From positions 1 to 64,000 of the forward strand of contig DATLQA010000029.1 in NCBI GenBank assembly GCA_035535495.1: a stretch of DNA of 64,000 nt, read 5' to 3'. Both the position numbers and the translations under genes were made by a program. The notes under the pieces are model-generated. The model did not search any database, was not told the origin of the DNA, and was given only the letters and a program-made list of their open reading frames with translations. Of the stretch, positions 58,901 to 64,000 are shown piece after piece. Origin of the DNA: DASUZB01 sp035535495. Its GTDB lineage: Bacteria; Actinomycetota; CALGFH01. The first letter of the stretch is position 1, and each line of letters starts with the position of its first letter.

Positions 58901-60396
58901 CCAGCCCACCGTCCGGCCCGGCGGGCACCGGCGCCCCAGGCCCAGTGGGCACCGGCCCGGCGGCACCCGACCTCTCGGCGCCGCGCCGCGTCCACCTCCT
59001 CGGGGTGGGCGGCGCCGGCATGAGCGGGCTGGCCCGCCTGCTGCTCGCCGGCGGGCACGCCGTCACCGGGTCGGACCGGCAGGAGTCGGCCGCGCTGGCC
59101 GCGCTCCGCGCCCTCGGGGCCGACGTCTGGGCCGGGCACGACGCCGCCAGGCTCGGCACCCCGGACCTGGTCGCCGTCTCCACCGCGATCCGGGCCGACA
59201 ACCCCGAGCTGGCCGAGGCCCGCCGGCGCGGCCTGCCGGTGCTGCGCCGCGCCCGGCTGCTCGCCCTGCTGATGGAGGGCCGCGTCGGGCTGGCGGTCTC
59301 CGGCACCCACGGCAAGACCACCACCACCGCGATGGCCACCGTGATCCTGCAGGAGGCCGGCTTCGACCCCTCCTGGGCGGTCGGCGGCGACCTGAAGGCG
59401 ACCGGCGTCAACGCCGGCAGCGGCACCGGCCCCCACTTCGTCGCGGAGGCCGACGAGTCCGACGGCTCCTTCCTGGAGCTCGCCCCCACGGTCGCGGTGG
59501 TCACCAACGTCGAAGCCGACCACCTCGACTACTGGGGCGACCTGGAGGCTGTCAGGGACGGCTTCCGGCGCTTCCTGGCCAAGCTGCCCGCTGACGGCAC
59601 GGCGGTGCTCTGCGCCGACGACCCCGGCGCGAGCGCCCTGGCCCCCGCCGCGCCCTGCGAGGTGGTCACCTACGGCCTCGGCGCCGCCGCCGGCCTCAGG
59701 GCGGAGGCGCTGGTCACCACCGGCGACGGCTCGCACTTCGAGGTGGTCGCCGGCGGCGAGCGCCTCGGCCCGGTCCGCCTGACCGTGCCAGGCCGCCACG
59801 TGGTCCAGAACGCCCTCGGCGCGATCGCGGCGACCCGCGCGCTCGGCGCCCCGTTCGCCGCCGCCCAGGCGGCGCTGGCCCGCTTCAGCGGCGCCGCCAG
59901 GCGCTTCCACCACCGCGCCACCGTCGGCGGGGTCACCGTCGTGGACGACTACGCCCACCATCCCACCGAGGTGGCCGCCAGCCTGGCCACCGCCCGCCTC
60001 GGCGGCTGGTCCAGGGTGGTGGCGGTGTTCCAGCCCCACCTGTACTCGCGCACCCGCCGGTTCGCCGCCGAGTTCGGCCGCGCCCTCGCCGCCGCCGACG
60101 TGGTGCTGGTCACCGACGTCTACGCCGCCCGCGAGGACCCCGAGCCCGGCGTCGACGGCGCCCTGGTGGTGGCGGCCGCCCGCGAGGCCCGGCCAGGACT
60201 GGACGGCGCCTACGTGCCCGACCGCCACGACCTCGCCAAGCACGTGGCCGCCACCGTCCGGCCGGGCGACCTGGTCCTCACCCTGGGCGCGGGCGACATC
60301 ACCACCCTCGCCGACGAGCTGGTCGAGCTGCTCACGGCCGGGCCGGAGGAGGCCACCGGCGGTGCCGGGCCGGCTCCTGACGGAAGGGCGCCATGA
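58897..60396 (+). CDS. murC: UDP-MurNAc:L-alanine ligase
   Basis: A 499-aa Mur ligase, first of the stem-peptide series. It has VHLLGVGGAGMSGLA near residue 33 (nucleotide-binding N-domain), the ATP loop GTHGKTTTTA near 137, EADESDGSFL, NVEADHLDYWG and the C-domain DDYAHHPTEV. Complete. A Pro/Gly-rich N-terminal extension of about 30 residues precedes the domain. The start is GTG 58897 with AGGAGGAG just upstream, overlapping the murG TGA; the end overlaps murB (ATGA). Confidence 0.96.
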   Translation: MTSPPSGPAGTGAPGPVGTGPAAPDLSAPRRVHLLGVGGAGMSGLARLLLAGGHAVTGSDRQESAALAALRALGADVWAGHDAARLGTPDLVAVSTAIRADNPELAEARRRGLPVLRRARLLALLMEGRVGLAVSGTHGKTTTTAMATVILQEAGFDPSWAVGGDLKATGVNAGSGTGPHFVAEADESDGSFLELAPTVAVVTNVEADHLDYWGDLEAVRDGFRRFLAKLPADGTAVLCADDPGASALAPAAPCEVVTYGLGAAAGLRAEALVTTGDGSHFEVVAGGERLGPVRLTVPGRHVVQNALGAIAATRALGAPFAAAQAALARFSGAARRFHHRATVGGVTVVDDYAHHPTEVAASLATARLGGWSRVVAVFQPHLYSRTRRFAAEFGRALAAADVVLVTDVYAAREDPEPGVDGALVVAAAREARPGLDGAYVPDRHDLAKHVAATVRPGDLVLTLGAGDITTLADELVELLTAGPEEATGGAGPAPDGRAP

Positions 60397-61403
60397 GCCC
60401 GGTGACCGGCGTGCCCGCCCCGGCGCCGCTGCGGCCCGGCCCGGTCGAGGAGGCCGCGCTCGGCGAGGCCCACGCGATGCTCGCCGCCCGCTGCGCCGAC
60501 CGGGTCAGCCGCGACTTCCAGCTCGCCCCGCTGACCACCTTCCGCCTCGGCGGGCCGGCGCGGCTGTTCCTCCGCGCCGAGGCCGTGGACGACCTGGTGG
60601 CCCTCGCCGCCACCCTCGCCGCCGTACCCGTGCCGCTGCTGATCGTCGGGCGCGGCTCCAACCTGCTGGTGGCGGACAGCGGCTGGCCGGGGGTGGTGCT
60701 CCACCTCGGCCAGCGCCTCCGCGGCATCCGGGTGGAGGGCGAGGAGCTGGAGGCGGGCGCGGCCACGCCGCTGCCCTCGGTCGCCTCCCGCTCGGCAGCC
60801 GCCGGGCTGGGCGGGATCGCGTTCGCGGTGGCCATCCCCGGCAGCGTCGGCGGCGGCATCCGCATGAACGCCGGCGCGCACGGCAGCGAGCTGGCCGACC
60901 GGCTGCTCTGGGCCGAGGTGGTCCCGCTGACCGGCCGGGGGGCCGGCGAGCCGCGGCGGCGCAAGCCCGACGAGCTCGGCTTGGGCTACCGGCGCTCGGC
61001 GCTGCCGGCGGGCACGGTGGTGACCGCGGCCCGCTTCGGCCTCGAACCGGCCAGTGAGGCGGCGGTCCGCGAGGAGATCAGCGAGGCGCGCCGCTGGCGG
61101 CGTGACAACCAGCCGGTCAACCAGCCCAACTGCGGCAGCGTGTTCGCCAACCCCGGCGAGCTGGCCGCCGGGCGGGTGATCGAGCAGCTCGGCATGAAGG
61201 GTGAACGGGTCGGCGGCGCCCAGGTCAGCGAGGTCCACGCCAACTTCATCGTGGCCACCGACGGGGCCCGCTCGGCCGACGTGATCGAGCTGATCCGCCG
61301 CGCCATGCGCCGCGCCCACGAGCAGCTCGGCATCACCTTGCGCACCGAGGTCCAGCTGGTCGGCGACTTCGACGCCGACCCTGCCGGGGCGGCGCCCGCA
61401 TGA
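60393..61403 (+). CDS. murB: UDP-N-acetylenolpyruvoylglucosamine reductase
   Basis: A 336-aa FAD enzyme making UDP-MurNAc with NADPH. FAD-binding: TTFRLGGPARL and IVGRGSNLLVADSG; IPGSVGGGIRMNAGAHG; the tyrosine in LGYRRSAL; the proton-donating Ser in NCGSVFANP; and the C-terminal Glu in SEVHANFIV. The Y-loop form fits the type I/II boundary; I do not assign a type. The start ATG 60393 overlaps murC. Its TGA is overlapped by the ATG of a 21-codon frame leading to ftsQ. Confidence 0.95.
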   Translation: MSPVTGVPAPAPLRPGPVEEAALGEAHAMLAARCADRVSRDFQLAPLTTFRLGGPARLFLRAEAVDDLVALAATLAAVPVPLLIVGRGSNLLVADSGWPGVVLHLGQRLRGIRVEGEELEAGAATPLPSVASRSAAAGLGGIAFAVAIPGSVGGGIRMNAGAHGSELADRLLWAEVVPLTGRGAGEPRRRKPDELGLGYRRSALPAGTVVTAARFGLEPASEAAVREEISEARRWRRDNQPVNQPNCGSVFANPGELAAGRVIEQLGMKGERVGGAQVSEVHANFIVATDGARSADVIELIRRAMRRAHEQLGITLRTEVQLVGDFDADPAGAAPA

Positions 61404-61465
61404 TCCGGCGGCCGACCTGGCACCGCGCCCGGACCGCCGCCCCGGCCTGGCTGGTGGCGGCGTGA
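61400..61465 (+). CDS. 21-codon coupling ORF between murB and ftsQ
   Basis: ATG 61400 overlaps the murB stop (ATGA). The frame runs 21 codons (MIRRPTWHRARTAAPAWLVAA) and its TGA overlaps the ftsQ GTG start (GTGA). It exactly bridges the only gap between the two genes, so ribosomes leaving murB could be carried to ftsQ. The peptide itself may have no function. No own ribosome-binding site beyond the coupling. Confidence 0.35.
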   Translation: MIRRPTWHRARTAAPAWLVAA

Positions 61466-62337
61466 CGCAGCGAACCGACTCCCGTACCCGCCCGGGCAGG
61501 GGCGGGAAGCGGCCGGCGGCCCGGCCGGCCGCGCCCGACCGCCGCATCGCCGAGCGGCGGCGCGAGGTGGTCCGCGAGCGGGTGCGGCGGCGGCGCCGGC
61601 AGCTGGCCTGGTGCGTGGCGCTGATCCTGGCCGCGGTCGGCGTGTCGAAGCTGGTCGCCTCGCCCCTGTTCGGGCTCTCCGCCGTCCGGGTCCGCGGCAC
61701 CATGGTGCTGAGCGAGGACGAGGTGCTGGCCGCGTCGGGCGTCCGCGTCGGGGAGCCGTACCTCTCGGTCGACCTGGCGGCGATCCGCCACCGGCTCGAG
61801 GCGATGCCGTGGGTGGGCCACGCCGAAGTCCGCCGCGACTACCCCTCCAGCCTGCGCATCACCGTGGCGGAGCGGACCCCGGTGGCCTCGATCGTCGCGG
61901 CCAGGCGCTACTGGCTGGTGGCGGCGGACGGGGTGGTGCTGAAGGCGGCCACCGCCAAGCCGCCGGGGGTGCCGTTCGTCGCCGACGTCCCGGTCCCCGC
62001 CGGGGTTGGCCCAGGTGCCCGGCTGCCGGCCGGCGGGCCCCTGTCGAACGCGATCGACGCGCTCGGCGGGCTCCGGCCCGAGCTGGCCAGGCTGGTCGTG
62101 GCCGTGCAAGCGCGCTCGGTGGACAGCCTGCAGTTCCGCCTGCGCGGGGGCATGCGGGTCCTCTACGGGCTCGCCGCCGACCAGCCGGCCAAGGACACGG
62201 CCGTGCTGCTGATCTCCAACAAGCTCAAGCGAGAGGGAAGGAAGGTGGTGCTGATCGACGTCCGCAACCCGTCCGCACCGACGGTGGCCGGGGAGCAGCG
62301 AAGGGCGGTGGTTGACCGGGCTGTGGGCCGCCGGTAG
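61462..62337 (+). CDS. ftsQ: Cell division protein FtsQ
   Basis: A 291-aa bitopic protein: a very basic cytoplasmic N-terminus (about 45 residues), a membrane helix at about 48-68 (LAWCVALILAAVGVSKLV), a POTRA domain at about 70-140 (VRVRGTMVLSEDEVLAASGV...MPWVGHAEVRRDYPSSLRITVAERTP in parts) and a beta domain to the end. It links FtsL/FtsB to the rest of the divisome. The start GTG 61462 has only a weak ribosome-binding site, consistent with coupling through the small ORF in front. Confidence 0.92.
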   Translation: MTQRTDSRTRPGRGGKRPAARPAAPDRRIAERRREVVRERVRRRRRQLAWCVALILAAVGVSKLVASPLFGLSAVRVRGTMVLSEDEVLAASGVRVGEPYLSVDLAAIRHRLEAMPWVGHAEVRRDYPSSLRITVAERTPVASIVAARRYWLVAADGVVLKAATAKPPGVPFVADVPVPAGVGPGARLPAGGPLSNAIDALGGLRPELARLVVAVQARSVDSLQFRLRGGMRVLYGLAADQPAKDTAVLLISNKLKREGRKVVLIDVRNPSAPTVAGEQRRAVVDRAVGRR

Positions 62338-62480
62338 CCTCTTCGGAACCTGGGCTGACCAGCAAGAACCATGAAGCTCAGGTAGAGGCTGAGGCGATCG
62401 GCGCCCCCTCGGCGACTTCCCCCTCGTAGTTCCCTGGCCTTCGGTGCTGGGCGTCTGGCGGCGAAGGCATGGCTTGCGTG

Positions 62481-62496
62481 GCCTGCTCGAGCAGGC
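62481..62496. promoter_or_regulatory. 16-bp perfect palindrome before ftsZ
   Basis: GCCTGCTCGAGCAGGC is a perfect palindrome in the 250-bp ftsQ-ftsZ gap, 91 bp before the ftsZ ATG and 8 bp before repeat copy D. With no spacer it suits a dimeric DNA-binding protein better than a hairpin loop. Confidence 0.45.
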
Positions 62497-62504
62497 GAAG
62501 AGTT

Positions 62505-62540
62505 GGGGGTTTCGGGCAGCGAAGCGGTAGCCCCCCGGTG
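62505..62540 (+). repeat. G-rich palindromic repeat, copy D before ftsZ
   Basis: GGGGGTTTCGGG (62505-62516), then GCGAAGCGGTAG and CCCCCCGG. The 16-mer GCGGTAGCCCCCCGGT (62524-62539) is identical to 53420-53435 in copy B. It ends 47 bp before the ftsZ start, upstream of its strong ribosome-binding site (AAGGAGGA at about 62573). Confidence 0.55.
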
Positions 62541-62587
62541 ACCTAGAGCACGACGACGTCCGGGATCGGGCGAAGGAGGACGATCGC

Positions 62588-63724
62588 ATGGTGGCGGCGC
62601 CGCAGAACTACCTGGCCGTGATCAAAGTGGTCGGGATCGGGGGCGGCGGCGTCAACGCCGTCAACCGCATGATCGAGGCGGGGCTCAAGGGCGTCGAGTT
62701 CATCGCCGTGAACACCGACGCCCAGGCGCTGCTCGCGTCCGACGCCGACGTCAAGCTGGACGTCGGCCGGGAGCTCACCCGCGGGCTCGGCGCCGGCTCC
62801 AATCCCGAGGTCGGCAGGCAGGCCGCCGAAGACCACGCCGACGAGCTGGAAGAGGTGCTCAAGGGCGCCGACATGGTGTTCGTCACCGCCGGCGAGGGCG
62901 GCGGCACCGGCACCGGCGGCGCCCCGGTGGTGGCCCGCATCGCCAAGGCCCAGGGTGCGCTCACCATCGGGGTGGTCACGCGGCCGTTCGCGTTCGAGGG
63001 CCGGCGCCGCTCCGCCCAGGCCGACAAGGGCATCGAGGCACTCAAGGCCGAGGTCGACACGCTGATCATCATCCCCAACGACCGCCTGCTGCAGGTCGCC
63101 GAGCGCACCACCTCCATGCTGGACGCCTTCAAGCTCGCCGACCAGGTGCTGCTGCAGGGCGTCCAGGGGATCACCGACCTGATCACCATCCCCGGCCTGA
63201 TCAACCTGGACTTCGCCGACGTGCGCGCGACCATGCGCGAGGCCGGCACCGCCCTGATGGGCATCGGCCAGGCGCGCGGCGAGGACCGCGCCGTGGTCGC
63301 GGCCCAGGAGGCCATCTCCTCGCCGCTGCTCGAGGCGTCCGTGGACGGCGCCAGGGGCGTGCTGCTCAACATCTCCGGTGGCTCGGACCTGGGGCTGTTC
63401 GAGGTCAACGAGGCCGCCGAGGTGATCGCGTCGGCGGCCCACCCGGACGCCAACATCATCTTCGGCGCGGTGATCGTCGACGCCCTCGGCGACGAGGTCC
63501 GGGTCACCGTGATCGCGGCCGGCTTCGACCGCACCGAACCGGGCGAGGAGACCGGCACGCCGCCAACCGTCCGGGCCAGGGACGCTGAGAACGGCTGGCT
63601 CGGCGGCCCCCGCCGCACCGAGGACCACCGGCCCCATGAACCCGCCGAGCAACCAGAGCCCGAGCCCCAGGTGATCCGCCGCGGTGACGACGACCTCGAC
63701 ATCCCGTCGTTTCTCAAGCGCTGA
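62588..63724 (+). CDS. ftsZ: Cell division GTPase FtsZ
   Basis: A 378-aa tubulin-like GTPase that polymerises into the Z-ring. N-terminal GIGGGGVNAVNRMI, the tubulin signature GGGTGTGGAP near 104, and the T7 loop NLDFADVRATM. A disordered linker follows, then the conserved C-terminal tail DDLDIPSFLKR, which binds SepF and other anchors (no ftsA here). Full length. ATG 62588 follows AAGGAGGACGATCGC, the strongest ribosome-binding site of the cluster. A 250-bp gap before it allows separate regulation. Confidence 0.98.
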   Translation: MVAAPQNYLAVIKVVGIGGGGVNAVNRMIEAGLKGVEFIAVNTDAQALLASDADVKLDVGRELTRGLGAGSNPEVGRQAAEDHADELEEVLKGADMVFVTAGEGGGTGTGGAPVVARIAKAQGALTIGVVTRPFAFEGRRRSAQADKGIEALKAEVDTLIIIPNDRLLQVAERTTSMLDAFKLADQVLLQGVQGITDLITIPGLINLDFADVRATMREAGTALMGIGQARGEDRAVVAAQEAISSPLLEASVDGARGVLLNISGGSDLGLFEVNEAAEVIASAAHPDANIIFGAVIVDALGDEVRVTVIAAGFDRTEPGEETGTPPTVRARDAENGWLGGPRRTEDHRPHEPAEQPEPEPQVIRRGDDDLDIPSFLKR

Positions 63725-63815
63725 CGGCGACCCGCCCAGCGGCCTGACCTGGCGGCCCGCGCCACCGGGGCAGGCCGGCGCGGACCCTGCCGGGTCGGCG
63801 CCGGCGTGGCCGCCC

Positions 63816-64000
63816 GTGCTGGTCGCCGAGGGCCTCCTCGCCAGCGGGGTGGTGGCGGCCTTCCCCGGCCGCGCCGGCGGGCAGAGCCAGCCCCCGTTCG
63901 ACACCTGCAACCTCGGCCTGCGCGTCGGCGACGACCTGCGGACGGCGCTCGCCAACCGGCGCCGGGTGGCGACCGTGCTCGGCCTGGCCGGGCTGCCGTG
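63816..64000 (+). CDS. YfiH/DUF152-family (laccase-domain, PgeF-like) protein, 5' part
   Basis: The start of a gene running off the right edge. The visible residues follow the family's N-terminal pattern: VVAAFPGRAGGQSQPPFDTCNLGLRVGDD then ALANRRRVATVLGL, read in two parts (AFxxRxGGxSxxPxxxxNLGxxxGDD...NRxxxxxxLG). Members are purine nucleoside/copper-dependent enzymes or edit peptidoglycan precursors (PgeF). Their place straight after ftsZ is common in Gram-positives. The start is uncertain; GTG 63816 is the best visible codon, though the frame is open further upstream. Confidence 0.75.
   Translation, partial: MLVAEGLLASGVVAAFPGRAGGQSQPPFDTCNLGLRVGDDLRTALANRRRVATVLGLAGLP

Overview
The window reads as chromosomal DNA of a high-GC Gram-positive, most likely an actinomycete (Actinomycetota), possibly of a deep-branching lineage. 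Four things point that way: extreme G/C at third codon positions, heavy use of GTG and TTG starts, actinobacterial families (DUF3040, DUF4032, a PASTA Ser/Thr kinase, tandem Lrp-type ligand domains), and a division/cell-wall cluster that has no ftsA or ddl and has a YfiH-like gene after ftsZ. MurE carries the DNPR motif of meso-diaminopimelate-adding enzymes. I saw no rRNA, tRNA, CRISPR array, insertion sequence or phage gene. No gap between genes exceeds 300 bp; the largest, about 290 bp, lies before mraZ.

Layout. 1-5 kb: a partial LOR/SDH-domain gene, an esterase, a threonine aldolase/threonine dehydratase pair, and a CBS-containing GuaB-family protein whose C-terminus looks like GMP reductase. 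5-13 kb: small unknowns, an HTTM-like membrane protein, CorA, an EamA exporter, a tandem RAM-domain protein, a class III cyclase fused to an AAA/TPR regulator, and endonuclease IV. 13-18 kb: the PASTA kinase, a 47-aa membrane protein, and dxs. 18-25 kb: a secreted-repeat lipoprotein, a DUF4032 protein, an ABC exporter operon ending in its own TetR repressor and preceded by a near-consensus promoter, a GNAT enzyme and another lipoprotein. 25-29 kb: a decayed AAA ATPase, an MFS exporter, a polyprenyl diphosphate synthase and an MBL hydrolase.

29-33 kb holds the oddest gene: an SF1 (UPF1-like) helicase, long coiled coil, PLD-like domain and zinc-ribbon fusion in which both the Walker A lysine and the PLD HxK residues are replaced. 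33-46 kb: an M23 lipoprotein with a structured leader, DinB, an enoyl-CoA hydratase, DUF3040, a MoxR-DUF58-transglutaminase operon, a TetR regulator, a GAF-PAS histidine kinase, an HNH endonuclease and a membrane metallophosphoesterase.

46-64 kb is the dcw cluster: mraZ-rsmH-ftsL-ftsI-murE-murF-mraY-murD-ftsW-murG-murC-murB-ftsQ-ftsZ-(yfiH). It makes UDP-MurNAc-pentapeptide and lipid II and builds the septal machinery. It starts at a near-consensus promoter overlapped by three 10-bp-spaced MraZ-type boxes. Most junctions are start/stop overlaps. The exceptions are ftsL-ftsI (two strong hairpins), ftsI-murE (a hairpin), and ftsQ-ftsZ (a 16-bp palindrome plus a G-rich repeat). A family of G-rich palindromic repeats, GGGGGTCCGGGG with flanking C-tracts, sits just before the starts of the phosphoesterase, mraY, ftsW and ftsZ. 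Two copies are translated as odd C-terminal tails of MurF and MurD.
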